Both the position numbers and the translations under genes were made by a program. A stretch of DNA of 64,000 nt from JABDLO01 sp035327565 (GTDB lineage: Bacteria > Bacteroidota > Bacteroidia > Chitinophagales > Saprospiraceae). How positions within the stretch are numbered: the first letter of the stretch is position 1; every line of letters begins with the position of its first letter. The stretch is from positions 1 to 64,000 of the forward strand of contig DAOLDB010000013.1 of assembly GCA_035327565.1 (NCBI GenBank), in the 5' to 3' direction. Below the pieces are notes generated by a model. The model worked only from the letters and a program-made list of their open reading frames with translations, had not been told where the DNA came from and did no database searches. This document shows, piece after piece, positions 42,947-52,260 of the stretch.

Positions 42947-44233
42947 TTATTTTGAAACCCCTATCACACTTCCTGGTTCAATCACGGCATTTTTATTGAT
43001 GACTACAATGCCCTCTTTAATAGAATAATGATCGGTTTCAATATCCTGCAAGGATGCGTCTCCTATGATTACTGATCCATTCCCTATCCGGGCATGTTTG
43101 TCAATAATAGCGTTTTCAATATAACATTCATCACCAATACCCACTCTGATTCGGCTTCCCTGCATTTCCTGGATGGTTTGATAGGTATCATTGCCCATTA
43201 TATATGAGTGCTTGATAACTGTGTTATTACCTATCCTTGCTCGAATTCCTATGACTGATTTACTAACTTCTTTTGCATGCAATATGGCCCCTTCTGCTAC
43301 AATGCTTTCATTGATTGTTGTTCCAAATATTTTTGTGGGTGGCAACAGTCTGGGTCTGGTAAAAATCTTCCTTTCATTATCAAAGAGGTTGAAAGCCGGC
43401 ACCTGGTCAGTAAGTTCAATATTGGCTTCAAAAAACGATTTTATGTCCCCTATGTCGGTCCAATATCCATCATATAAATAGCTGGCAACTCTAAATCCAT
43501 TTTTCAGGGCATAAGGTATCAGCTCTTTCCCAAAATCAACAGCATTTGGGTTTTCTTCTAAAAGCCTACCTAACACTTTACGATTGAACAAATAAATACC
43601 CATCGATGCTAAATAGCTTCTCCCTTGCTCTTTAAGTTTTTGATCTACAGGTGATTGCCAATGAGGAAGAAGATCATAGGCTGGTTTTTCAATGAAACTT
43701 TCGATAAATCCAGCTCCATTCACTTTCATAATTCCAAACGAAGTAGCCCTTTCAGCCATCACAGGAATAGTTGCAATTGTTACTTCAGCATTCTGTGCCA
43801 GATGATACTTTGTCATTTGCTCAAGATCCATTTGGTATAACTGATCTCCAGATAATATCATTACGAACTCAAAATCTTCATGCACTATATTCCTAACGGA
43901 TTGCCGCACTGCATCTGCCGTACCCTGGAACCAATCCATGCTGTGGCGGGTTTGTTCAGCAGCCAATATATCTACGAAGCCATGACTAAAGGTATCAAAA
44001 TGGTAAGTATTTTTGATGTGCCTGTTGAGCGAGGCAGAATTAAATTGAGTCAATACGAATATCCTGGTGAAGCCAACATTCAGACAATTAGAAATAGGTA
44101 TATCGATCAGGCGATACTTTCCACCTATGGGTACGGCAGGCTTACTTCTGTCTTTGGTCAACGGGTATAACCTGGAACCTACTCCTCCTCCCAAAATCAG
44201 ACTGATTACTCGATTGGATAATGATTTATTCAT
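42947..44233 (-). CDS. glgC: Glucose-1-phosphate adenylyltransferase
   Basis: GlgC makes ADP-glucose from glucose 1-phosphate and ATP, the committed step of bacterial glycogen synthesis. The 428-residue length is typical. The nucleotide-binding start is L-G-G-G-V-G-S-R-L-Y-P-L-T (residues 13-25), followed by R-S-K-P-A-V-P-I-G-G-K-Y-R-L-I-D-I-P-I-S-N. Catalytic-domain motifs such as W-F-Q-G-T-A-D-A-V-R (about 101-110) and the sugar-binding F-I-E-K-P region are present. The C-terminal ~120 residues form the left-handed beta-helix of allosteric regulation. It lies 18 bases behind glgA on the same strand, a glycogen operon. No branching enzyme (glgB) is in the window. Confidence 0.95.
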   Translation of the reverse strand: MNKSLSNRVISLILGGGVGSRLYPLTKDRSKPAVPIGGKYRLIDIPISNCLNVGFTRIFVLTQFNSASLNRHIKNTYHFDTFSHGFVDILAAEQTRHSMDWFQGTADAVRQSVRNIVHEDFEFVMILSGDQLYQMDLEQMTKYHLAQNAEVTIATIPVMAERATSFGIMKVNGAGFIESFIEKPAYDLLPHWQSPVDQKLKEQGRSYLASMGIYLFNRKVLGRLLEENPNAVDFGKELIPYALKNGFRVASYLYDGYWTDIGDIKSFFEANIELTDQVPAFNLFDNERKIFTRPRLLPPTKIFGTTINESIVAEGAILHAKEVSKSVIGIRARIGNNTVIKHSYIMGNDTYQTIQEMQGSRIRVGIGDECYIENAIIDKHARIGNGSVIIGDASLQDIETDHYSIKEGIVVINKNAVIEPGSVIGVSK

Positions 44234-44251
44234 ACATTGACTTTTATTCTA

Positions 44252-45700
44252 TTACTGAATTAATTCTCTATATAAATTCATATAAATATTGGCTGACTTA
44301 TCCCAACTAAAGTCAAGGCCCATAATATACGTTCTGATTTTTTGAAATCGTTTTTGATCCTCGTACAATTTCACTGCCCTGTAAACTGCCATCACCAAAT
44401 CATTTTGGTGCAATGTAAAAGTCTTGATACCGCTCCCCTGGTCGGATGCTTCAATATCAACTACCGAATCTTTCAATCCACCAATATTATGCACTATAGG
44501 AATAGTACCATATCTCATAGCATACATTTGATTCAATCCACAAGGTTCCACTCGGGATGGCATTAGTAAAAAATCTGAAGCTGCATATACCTGGTGAGCA
44601 AACTTTTCATTATAGGCAATTCGTATATATGTTTGGTAGGGGTATTTATTTTCCAATACCCTCATGTAGTGTTCCACTGATTTATCACCGGTTCCCAATA
44701 TCAAAAACTGAACCTGCATACCTGCCGAAAGACAACGGTCCATCAGTGCAGGAAGAAGATCAGCACCCTTTTCACCAGCAAAACGACCAATATAACTGAT
44801 AATAGGGAGATTCTCCTTCAAGACACTTCCTGCAAGCAATGCGCGTTTATTTTCTTCTTTAAATTTAGAAATACTCCTTTTTAACGCCACCTCAATCAAA
44901 GGATCGGTCCTGGGATTCCAGCTTTCAGCATCAATTCCATTCAAAATACCTATACATTTGTGAGATTCCGAATAAAATAAACCTTCCAGTCCAAAGCTGT
45001 TATATTTCAGCTCTTCCATATATGAGGGTGAAACGGTTGTTACTTTCCATGCACATTTCACACCGGCAGCCAATGGGTTAATGGTATTTTTCCAATCAAT
45101 CATACCAGACTTCCACGAATCGAATGCCGGAAGCAAATAATGTAAATCCCATCGAAATGCCCCTTGGTAGCGCTCATTGTGAATGGTAAAAACTACAGGC
45201 ATTCTGGAAAGTGGTTTGTATTTAAAACAGGATTGCATCATAAAAGGCACCAAACCTGTATGATGATCATGGCAATGCACCAGATCCGGTTTTTCTTCCC
45301 AAGCCATGATCCAATCTAAAAATGAACGGCAAAATGACATATATCTTCCTATCTCATCCCAGAAATAATCACCATGCTCATTGGAATATACCCCGTAACG
45401 ATCAAATTTTCCGGGGATATCTATTGTATATAAATCAAATCCCAAAGGATTGTCCTTGATTTTTTCTACCGTAAACCAAATTTCCTCAGAGCCCAGGTAG
45501 AATGAACCACTATGCCTGAATTCAAATTCCTGTGACATGATCCATTCCATTCTATATTTTGGAATAGCTACACCGACATTAGCATTGAAAGAGTTGAGAT
45601 ATTTGGGTAAAGCACCTACTACATCCGCCAACCCACCAACTTTCGCTGCAGGATAACACTCAGTAGATATATATAAAATCTCTAATTTTCTGTCTTCCAT
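44252..45700 (-). CDS. glgA: Glycogen synthase (ADP-glucose type, GT5)
   Basis: GlgA extends alpha-1,4-glucan chains from ADP-glucose. At 482 residues it fits the GT5 family. The N-terminus has S-T-E-C-Y-P-A-A-K-V-G-G-L-A-D-V-V-G-A-L-P-K (written here in parts: K-V-G-G-L at about 20-24), the donor-binding lysine motif. The middle contains the acceptor/donor residues H-C-H-D-H-H-T (about 141-147). The C-terminal domain shows S-R-V-E-P-C-G-L-N-Q-M-Y-A-M-R-Y-G (about 393-409), including the E-x-C-G-L active-site loop. It is upstream of glgC with an 18-base gap, so both are probably made together for carbon storage. Confidence 0.95.
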   Translation of the reverse strand: MEDRKLEILYISTECYPAAKVGGLADVVGALPKYLNSFNANVGVAIPKYRMEWIMSQEFEFRHSGSFYLGSEEIWFTVEKIKDNPLGFDLYTIDIPGKFDRYGVYSNEHGDYFWDEIGRYMSFCRSFLDWIMAWEEKPDLVHCHDHHTGLVPFMMQSCFKYKPLSRMPVVFTIHNERYQGAFRWDLHYLLPAFDSWKSGMIDWKNTINPLAAGVKCAWKVTTVSPSYMEELKYNSFGLEGLFYSESHKCIGILNGIDAESWNPRTDPLIEVALKRSISKFKEENKRALLAGSVLKENLPIISYIGRFAGEKGADLLPALMDRCLSAGMQVQFLILGTGDKSVEHYMRVLENKYPYQTYIRIAYNEKFAHQVYAASDFLLMPSRVEPCGLNQMYAMRYGTIPIVHNIGGLKDSVVDIEASDQGSGIKTFTLHQNDLVMAVYRAVKLYEDQKRFQKIRTYIMGLDFSWDKSANIYMNLYRELIQ

Positions 45701-45789
45701 ATGTTATTGTGTAAAATAAACATTTTAATCCTGTAAAATGAGAATTTCAATGGAAAAATATGAAATAATAAACATGAATAATTATTTAT

Positions 45790-46149
45790 TTATTTAACCG
45801 GCAACCCATGCATTTTTAAAAATGATAATTTGTCCCAATAACCCCTTTGAAATTTGATAAGTCCATCTTTGATATTAAAAATTCCACACCCCCTTAAACC
45901 TAAAGGATCTTTCCACTCCAAAATTATCCATTCGCCGGCATCAATGATTTGTTCAATAATACAAACCATATCTGCTTGTGCAAATTCATTTTCAAACATT
46001 TTTACAATATTCTGCCTACCACAGATCTCATCATTTGCGACCTGGTGATTGATTGCGTCTTCGGAATATAAATATCCTATTTCCTCTGCTTTCGCAGCAT
46101 TAAATAATTCAACCCATTTATAAATAATTTCCACCGGGGTCATTGACAA
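45790..46149 (-). CDS. SnoaL/NTF2-like small protein
   Basis: A 119-residue protein with the cone-shaped SnoaL/NTF2-like fold signature: an N-terminal helix (P-V-E-I-I-Y-K-W-V-E-L-F-N-A-A-K), L-Y-S-E-D-A-I-N-H-Q, then strands ending W-I-I-L-E-W-K-D-P and G-C-G-I-F-N-I-K-D-G-L-I. Members are polyketide cyclases, ketosteroid isomerases or ligand-binding proteins with no shared activity, so the function stays open. No signal peptide, so it is cytosolic. It is divergent from bshC, with a 70-base gap to the preferred bshC start. Confidence 0.75.
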   Translation of the reverse strand: MSMTPVEIIYKWVELFNAAKAEEIGYLYSEDAINHQVANDEICGRQNIVKMFENEFAQADMVCIIEQIIDAGEWIILEWKDPLGLRGCGIFNIKDGLIKFQRGYWDKLSFLKMHGLPVK

Positions 46150-46219
46150 ATGTATTTCTTAAAACCAATTTACTATACTTATGTTATTAATCGATGGGTT
46201 TAAAGAAAAAATTCTAGTT

Positions 46220-47848
46220 ATGAGCAGCACCTTGACAGACACTGAATGCAAAATCTATAAAATTCCTCCTGATCAGATTTCTTACTACTCAGAAAAAGAC
46301 AAAGCGTATTTAACCCGGGATCCTCGATTGCATTCTTTTTATTCTCTGCCTCCTCAATTAGATTCTTTCAAGGAAGCAATAAAAATCAGAGAGCAATTCC
46401 CAGTTGATCGTACTTTGCTCATAGATAGCATTACATTATCTTACCATGGGATGCAACTTTCTGACAAACAGGCCTACCACTTGGACCTGTTAAAGGAATC
46501 CAATACTTACACCATCACAACGGCGCACCAACCTAATCTTTTCACAGGCCCATTATATTTCGTATATAAAATTTGCTCTGCTATCAGGTTGACTTTAGAA
46601 TTGAACAAAGCCTATCCCGAACACAACTTTATACCTATTTTCGTCAGCGGAGGAGAAGATCACGACTTTCAAGAAATCAATCATTGTTATTTATACGGCA
46701 ATAAGATTGAATGGTATCAAGATAAAGGAGGACCAGTAGGGCGTCTTGCTTTGGACAATTTCGATGAAGTATTGGAAGTGTTTATTCAAAAAATAGGAAA
46801 TCAAAAATTTACAGGCAAAATCCGCCAAATGCTTGAGAATGCATTATCAGGGTCACTTTTATATAAAGATTTTCAATTTAAGCTGATTCATTCTCTATTT
46901 AAGGAGTATGGTTTATTGGTAATTGACATGGATCAAAAACCCCTTAAAGCCGCTTTTATTCCCATGTTGAAAGAAGAAATTCTCTCAAGGATCAGCCGAA
47001 AAATCATACTCGAAACCCAAAAACGGCTAGATAAACTTGGGTTTAAAAGCCAGGCATTCCCCAGAGACATCAATTTATTTTACTTACAAACAAACCGTCG
47101 TGATCGCATTGAATATCAGGATGGCAAATATGTTGTACTGGACACTTCGATCTCATTTACTCAGGAAGAGATAATTACTGAGCTACATCAGTTTCCTGAA
47201 AAATTTAGCCCCAATGTAGTGATGAGACCTTTATATCAGGAAGCATTAATTCCTAATCTGGCTTATATAGGAGGAGGGGGAGAAATCGCATATTGGCTGG
47301 AGAGAAAAGATCAATTCAAACACTTTGGAATTCCATTTCCTATTTTGATAAGAAGAAATTCAGCAATGATTATCAACCACACCCATCAACTTTTATTGGA
47401 AAAGTTACATATCACACCTGGTGAAACACTTCAAGACACTGATGCACTGATCGTTCAGTTTCTTCAAAATGAAACTGAATTTGACATCTTTCTCGACAAT
47501 GAAAAAAATCAAATTGACTATGCATTTGAATCCATAGGTAATAAAGCCGGGCAAATCGATCCCACTTTGGAAAAATGGATTCAGGCAGAAAAAGTCAAAC
47601 AGTTAAAACTTGTAGATCAGATGGAATCCCGGATTCGCAGAACGGTGAAGCAGCAACAAGAAATAAGGGTCAATCAGATCAAAAAAATAAAAGATAAACT
47701 ATTCCCTAACAATGGATTACAGGAGCGATTTGATAACTTCTTTCAATATTTTGCTGCAGATGGACCCGAACTTATTGATCAATTTATCCAATGGTTTGAC
47801 CCGTTAGATCCGGGATTTTGTATCATAATTCAGAATAAACACCCGTAA
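46220..47848 (+). CDS. bshC: Bacillithiol biosynthesis cysteine-adding enzyme BshC
   Basis: BshC attaches cysteine to glucosaminyl-malate in the last step of bacillithiol synthesis, the main low-molecular-weight thiol of Firmicutes and many Bacteroidota. From ATG 46220 it has 542 residues, the usual length; an ATG at 46181 would add 13 residues (M-L-L-I-D-G-F) outside the conserved region. Conserved parts include T-A-H-Q-P-N-L-F-T-G-P-L-Y-F-V-Y-K (about 100-116), F-V-S-G-G-E-D-H-D-F-x-E-I-N (about 140-153), L-A-Y-I-G-G-G-G-E-I-A-Y-W (about 348-360), and a C-terminal coiled coil. bshA and bshB are not in the window. The gene is convergent with accD, one base between stop codons. Confidence 0.92.
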   Translation: MSSTLTDTECKIYKIPPDQISYYSEKDKAYLTRDPRLHSFYSLPPQLDSFKEAIKIREQFPVDRTLLIDSITLSYHGMQLSDKQAYHLDLLKESNTYTITTAHQPNLFTGPLYFVYKICSAIRLTLELNKAYPEHNFIPIFVSGGEDHDFQEINHCYLYGNKIEWYQDKGGPVGRLALDNFDEVLEVFIQKIGNQKFTGKIRQMLENALSGSLLYKDFQFKLIHSLFKEYGLLVIDMDQKPLKAAFIPMLKEEILSRISRKIILETQKRLDKLGFKSQAFPRDINLFYLQTNRRDRIEYQDGKYVVLDTSISFTQEEIITELHQFPEKFSPNVVMRPLYQEALIPNLAYIGGGGEIAYWLERKDQFKHFGIPFPILIRRNSAMIINHTHQLLLEKLHITPGETLQDTDALIVQFLQNETEFDIFLDNEKNQIDYAFESIGNKAGQIDPTLEKWIQAEKVKQLKLVDQMESRIRRTVKQQQEIRVNQIKKIKDKLFPNNGLQERFDNFFQYFAADGPELIDQFIQWFDPLDPGFCIIIQNKHP

Positions 47849-47849
47849 T

Positions 47850-48713
47850 TTAGTCCTCTTCATCCGTAGCCGTATTATGAAAAAGAAAGAGCAAATCATT
47901 CATCCTCTGTTTCATATCTTTGCGATGGACTATAAAGTCAAGAAAACCATGTTCTAATAAAAATTCTGAAGTTTGGAACCCTTCCGGTAAATCTTGTTTA
48001 ATCGTTTCTTTAATTACTCTTGGGCCGGCAAACCCTATCAAAGCGCCTGGTTCACTAAAATTAATATCCCCTAACATAGCAAACGACGCAGTTACTCCCC
48101 CTGTAGTGGGATCCGTCATCAATGAAAAATATGGTATGCTTTTTTTAGATAATAGAGAGAGTTTTGCTGAAGTTTTAGCCATTTGCATCAATGAAAATGC
48201 TGACTCCATCATTCTGGCGCCTCCCGATTTACTGATGATAAGCAATGGAGTTTTTGATTCAATACAATAATCTACTGACCGGCTGATCTTTTCACCAACA
48301 ACTGAACCCATAGAGCCCCCAATAAATGAAAAATCCATGGCAGCAACAACTAGATTTTTACGATTAATTTTACCTTCTGCCACTGAAATTGCATCCGTTA
48401 AACCCGTTTTTTTCCATGAAGATGTCAATCTTTCCTCATAAGATTTGAGATCATGGAATGATAAGACGTCTTTTGCTATGATGTTGGAAAACAACTCTTG
48501 ATATTTTCCATCAAATAAAATATCAAAGTAATCATGAGAACCAATTCTGGTATGATAATCACATTTTGGGCATACAAAATAATTCTCCCTAAGTTCTTTA
48601 TAAGTTGTCATTTCGCCACACTGAGGGCATTTGGTCCAAAGTCCGTCAGGGGCCTCTTTCTTAAATTTTGTGGCGGTTTGTATCCCGTCTTTGAGTCTTG
48701 TAAACCAACTCAT
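47850..48713 (-). CDS. accD: Acetyl-CoA carboxylase carboxyltransferase subunit beta
   Basis: AccD with AccA transfers the carboxyl group from biotin to acetyl-CoA to form malonyl-CoA for fatty-acid synthesis. The 287-residue protein starts with the four-cysteine zinc ribbon (Cys29, Cys32, Cys48, Cys51) that binds DNA/mRNA and stabilises the complex. It continues with the crotonase-fold carboxyltransferase domain: F-I-G-G-S-M-G-S-V-V-G-E (about 130-141), S-K-S-G-G-A-R-M-M-E-S (about 162-172), T-D-P-T-T-G-G-V-T-A-S and I-G-F-A-G-P-R-V-I. Length and motifs are complete. Its stop lies one base from the bshC stop. Confidence 0.95.
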   Translation of the reverse strand: MSWFTRLKDGIQTATKFKKEAPDGLWTKCPQCGEMTTYKELRENYFVCPKCDYHTRIGSHDYFDILFDGKYQELFSNIIAKDVLSFHDLKSYEERLTSSWKKTGLTDAISVAEGKINRKNLVVAAMDFSFIGGSMGSVVGEKISRSVDYCIESKTPLLIISKSGGARMMESAFSLMQMAKTSAKLSLLSKKSIPYFSLMTDPTTGGVTASFAMLGDINFSEPGALIGFAGPRVIKETIKQDLPEGFQTSEFLLEHGFLDFIVHRKDMKQRMNDLLFLFHNTATDEED

Positions 48714-49147
48714 AATATTTTCATATTTGTTCCATAATTATTTGCATACTCAACTTATGTATACTTTGATCATGTTAAGCTTTTACTCAAAAGCTACCTT
48801 TTTAATCCAAAGAGTAAACAAACTCTTTCCTTACATCAAAAAATCATATATTAATAAACCATGGGATGTAATCATTCATTATTGATGCAAATTAATGAAA
48901 AGTTTTTGAATTAATATCACACGCCTTTCCTCTGATAATATGACCTATTATACAAATCAAATCATTACTGATGGAATTTTCACCCTCTGTCTGATTTGAG
49001 TATAAGGTTTTATGAATTTCGGAAGACCTCCATTTTGTGCTAATATTAATACTACAGATTTCAATGCTATGCGTTTAAAGTTTGACTTTCCTATTATCTT
49101 TACCAGGGAAAACCGTATTTTACAAAATTCAAACAGATGAAATCTAT
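48714..49147. other. accD / dapB divergent intergenic region
   Basis: 434 bases that should hold both divergent promoters. I find no exact TAnnTTTG element at a plausible distance on either strand, and no structured RNA or coding frame with support. The region 48880-49080 is ordinary AT-rich sequence. Confidence 0.4.
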
Positions 49148-49870
49148 ATGAAGGTTGCTCTCATTGGATATGGAAAAATGGGAAAAGAAATCGAATCCCT
49201 TTGCAAAGAGTTTGAACATGCTATTCCGGTCATTATCCGAAAAAATGACTATTTCATATCCTATATGAATGTGCTGGCTACCTGTGATGTAGCCATTGAA
49301 TTTACTCAACCGGATGCGGCGTTCGATAATATTAAGAGTTGTATGGAACTTGGCTTACCTGTAGTTTCAGGTACCACGGGTTGGCAGGAAAGAATGCCCG
49401 AAATTGAGGATATATGCCACGACTTGAAAGGCGCTTTCCTGTATTCCAGTAATTTTTCATTGGGGGTGAATCTTTTGTTCTATTTCAATAAAAAACTGGG
49501 AGAACTTTTTTCAAGATTTCCCGAATATCAATGTACAATTCAGGAAATTCACCATACACAAAAGAAAGATGCACCCAGTGGCACAGCCATTACGCTTGCC
49601 AATGATATTGTGAAATTAAACCCTTCATACAATAATTGGTCATTGGTGCAGGGAAATCAAATTCAAGACGATCACATTCTCATTGAATCATTTCGCGAGG
49701 ATGATGTTCCAGGTACTCACATTATTCAGTATTATAATGATATTGAAATCCTGGCATTGAGCCATGAATCAAAATCCCGTAAAGGCTTTGCTTTAGGTGC
49801 AATTAAAGCTGCAGAATGGTTAATACACAGGACGGGGGTATTTACTATGGAAGATGTCCTTTCATTGTAA
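49148..49870 (+). CDS. dapB: 4-hydroxy-tetrahydrodipicolinate reductase
   Basis: DapB reduces the dipicolinate precursor with NAD(P)H on the way to lysine and meso-diaminopimelate for peptidoglycan. From ATG 49148 the protein has 240 residues; an upstream TTG (49082) adds 22 non-conserved residues and is rejected. The Rossmann motif is I-G-Y-G-K-M-G-K-E-I (residues 5-14). The V-V-S-G-T-T-G-W motif (about 75-82) and catalytic E-I-H-H-T-Q-K-K-D-A-P-S-G-T-A (about 134-148, His pair and Lys) are intact. The short first Rossmann half is normal for the Bacteroidota form. It is transcribed alone. Confidence 0.92.
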   Translation: MKVALIGYGKMGKEIESLCKEFEHAIPVIIRKNDYFISYMNVLATCDVAIEFTQPDAAFDNIKSCMELGLPVVSGTTGWQERMPEIEDICHDLKGAFLYSSNFSLGVNLLFYFNKKLGELFSRFPEYQCTIQEIHHTQKKDAPSGTAITLANDIVKLNPSYNNWSLVQGNQIQDDHILIESFREDDVPGTHIIQYYNDIEILALSHESKSRKGFALGAIKAAEWLIHRTGVFTMEDVLSL

Positions 49871-50262
49871 GTCTACAATCTCTTCCCAAGCACTAATTTA
49901 ACTTGATAAGATTATAAAATGCTTTTTATGAAGATATGTCTTATTAATAGTTGCATTGGTTTCGATCCACGTTCTAACAGATCAAGGAATGTCAATGTCA
50001 AATATTTTAGAATGGATATCAAATTTTGTTTTCTATAGACTGCTAATGTAAATTAGATACTAATTCAACCTTTATTTCAACATACTCCGTATACCAATAG
50101 AGTATATTTCCCATCATGTTGAAGGCAGTAATTCTTTAAATATACTACGACTTCATATAAAGGAGATCTCAACTAAAAATCAATTTTGAACTATTTAAAT
50201 ATTTAAAAAATTATATTGGCAATTTTTATCCATTTATTTTAGCAGGGAAAAGGCAAACACTA
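49871..50262. other. dapB / dnaG intergenic region
   Basis: 392 bases on the upstream side of dnaG. No coding frame or RNA gene is supported. A purine-rich AAAGGAGAT at about 50159-50167 is not followed by a start codon. TTG-N16-TATTTTAG (50216-50242) close to the dnaG start is a weak promoter candidate with two departures from consensus. Confidence 0.35.
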
Positions 50263-52203
50263 ATGATATCACAGAAGACCATCCAGGAAGTGATTGACCG
50301 GGCACGGGTGGAAGAAGTGATTGAGCAATTTGTCCATTTGAAAAGAAGAGGTGTCAACTTGCTTGGGCTTTGTCCCTTCCATGATGAGAAGACCCCTTCT
50401 TTCGTGGTATCACCTGCTAAGAATATTTATAAATGTTTTGGTTGTGGAAAAGCCGGAGATGCAATCACTTTCATTAAAGATCACGAGGGCATGAGCTATG
50501 TGGAGGCCATCCGGCACCTCGCTGATAAATACAACATTGTAATAGAAGAAAAAGAATTCTCTCCTGAGGAAAAATATGCCATCGAGTTACGTGATAGCTA
50601 TTTTATTATAAACGAGTTTGCTCAAAAATATTTTGAAAAACAATTATTTGAAACCGACAAAGGCAAATCCATCGGCCTGGGATATTTTAAGAAAAGGGGA
50701 TACAGGGAATCAGTGATCAAGAAATTCCAGTTAGGCTATGCTTCACAAAGTTGGGATGAATTAACTCAATCCGCTATCAAACACCAATACAATATTGAAC
50801 ATTTTCACACATTAGGTCTCACAACAAAAACCGACAAAGATTTTTTCCGCGACCGGGTCATGTTTTCCATCCATAATCTAAGTGGCAAGATCATTGCTTT
50901 CGCAGGACGTAAGCTCTCCAATGACAAAACTTCGCCCAAATACATCAATTCCCCTGAATCGGAAATTTACAATAAACGTAAAGTTTTATATGGGTTGTTT
51001 TTTGCCAAACAAGCCATCAGAAAAGCCGACGAGTGTATTCTGGTAGAAGGATACACAGATGTAATCAGTCTCCATCAGGCCGGTATCGAAAATGTAGTCG
51101 CCACCTCCGGCACTGCTTTAACTTCTGATCAGGTTCGACTTATTAAGCGGTATTCAAACAATGTCAAAGTTATATTTGATGGGGATACCGCCGGTACCAA
51201 AGCTGCTTTGCGTGGCCTCGATATCATTCTTGAGGAGGATTTAAATGTCAGGCTTGTATTGTTGCCCGATGGCGAAGACCCAGATTCTTTCGTACAGAAA
51301 GGAGGTATTGAAAAATTTTCATTATTCCTCGAAAATGAAGCAAAAGATTTCATTTTATTCAAATTAGACCTCTTGTTAAAGGAGGCAGGGAATGATCCCA
51401 TACGTAAAACTTTGGTTTTAAAAGACATCGTTTCCAGTCTCGCTTTAATTCCGGATCCAATAAAAAGAAACGTATACACACAGCAATGCTCCCGTTTGCT
51501 GGAGATGGATGAAAGGATCATTATTGCCGAAGTGAATAAAATCATCCAGACAACCATTAAGAAAAAGCAGGCTGTGGTGGAACGTGACAATTATGCCCAG
51601 CGCAACGAACATGGTATTTCTTTAGGTGCGGAACCCTTACAAAAAATCGATTCACCATCCTTATATGCTTACAAAGAAAGAGATATTATACGCATTCTGC
51701 TCAATCTGGGAGACAAAATGTATGATCATGAACGCAAAATATCAGTTGCCCAATATCTGATTTATAATTTGAATTCCGTCAGCGATGCTTTTGAACATCC
51801 GATCTACAGCCAAATCATTGAAGAAACGAAAGAGATGCTGAAGGCAAACCCAATATTTGATCCTGACTTCTTTCTGCACCATTCCGATGATGAGATCCGT
51901 AACTTTGCCATCGATCTTACAACCTCTCCATATCATTATGCGGCCTGGGAAGAACGTGGGATATTCCTTCAAACTCAAAAATCACCTGATCAAAACTTTA
52001 TAAAAGACAGTTATCAGGCCATCTTAAGGTTTAAGCTGGAAAAAATAAAACTATTATTAAATGAAGTTAAATCCAAGCTTCATAAAATGGAAAACAAACA
52101 TGAGCTGGACGAAGATTATCAACTTGCAATCCGGGCGATGCAACAATTACTGCAAGAGCGAAATCACATTGCCAGAGAACTCAATTCAGTGATCATCCCT
52201 TAA
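50263..52203 (+). CDS. dnaG: DNA primase
   Basis: DnaG makes RNA primers at the replication fork and is loaded by the DnaB helicase. The 646-residue protein has the N-terminal CHC2 zinc-binding domain (Cys37, His40, Cys58, Cys61; L-C-P-F-H-D-E-K-T-P-S-F). The catalytic core follows, with a TOPRIM fold (I-L-V-E-G-Y-T-D-V at about 260-268 and F-D-G-D-T-A-G at about 305-311). A C-terminal helicase-interacting region covers about 430-646 with long helices (K-L-E-K-I-K-L-L-L-N-E-V). All catalytic acidic residues are present. It is not in the rpsU-dnaG-rpoD operon found in proteobacteria. Confidence 0.96.
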   Translation: MISQKTIQEVIDRARVEEVIEQFVHLKRRGVNLLGLCPFHDEKTPSFVVSPAKNIYKCFGCGKAGDAITFIKDHEGMSYVEAIRHLADKYNIVIEEKEFSPEEKYAIELRDSYFIINEFAQKYFEKQLFETDKGKSIGLGYFKKRGYRESVIKKFQLGYASQSWDELTQSAIKHQYNIEHFHTLGLTTKTDKDFFRDRVMFSIHNLSGKIIAFAGRKLSNDKTSPKYINSPESEIYNKRKVLYGLFFAKQAIRKADECILVEGYTDVISLHQAGIENVVATSGTALTSDQVRLIKRYSNNVKVIFDGDTAGTKAALRGLDIILEEDLNVRLVLLPDGEDPDSFVQKGGIEKFSLFLENEAKDFILFKLDLLLKEAGNDPIRKTLVLKDIVSSLALIPDPIKRNVYTQQCSRLLEMDERIIIAEVNKIIQTTIKKKQAVVERDNYAQRNEHGISLGAEPLQKIDSPSLYAYKERDIIRILLNLGDKMYDHERKISVAQYLIYNLNSVSDAFEHPIYSQIIEETKEMLKANPIFDPDFFLHHSDDEIRNFAIDLTTSPYHYAAWEERGIFLQTQKSPDQNFIKDSYQAILRFKLEKIKLLLNEVKSKLHKMENKHELDEDYQLAIRAMQQLLQERNHIARELNSVIIP

Positions 52204-52260
52204 TAGCCAGACTGTCTTACTTCCTTTCAAATTGAATAAATGCTTAATGATTGCTGCTCC

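Noticed and set aside
49958..49968. GGTTTCGATCC resembling a tRNA T-loop
   Set aside because: No matching acceptor, D or anticodon arms were found on either side.
50216..50242. TTG-N16-TATTTTAG ahead of dnaG, similar to one at 21634-21660 ahead of the YtcJ-like gene
   Set aside because: Both depart from TAnnTTTG and have a short spacer; two weak matches in AT-rich DNA are not enough to call promoters.
51129..51590. 153-codon minus-strand frame inside dnaG
   Set aside because: Antisense to conserved primase sequence and Ser/Lys-rich without motifs.
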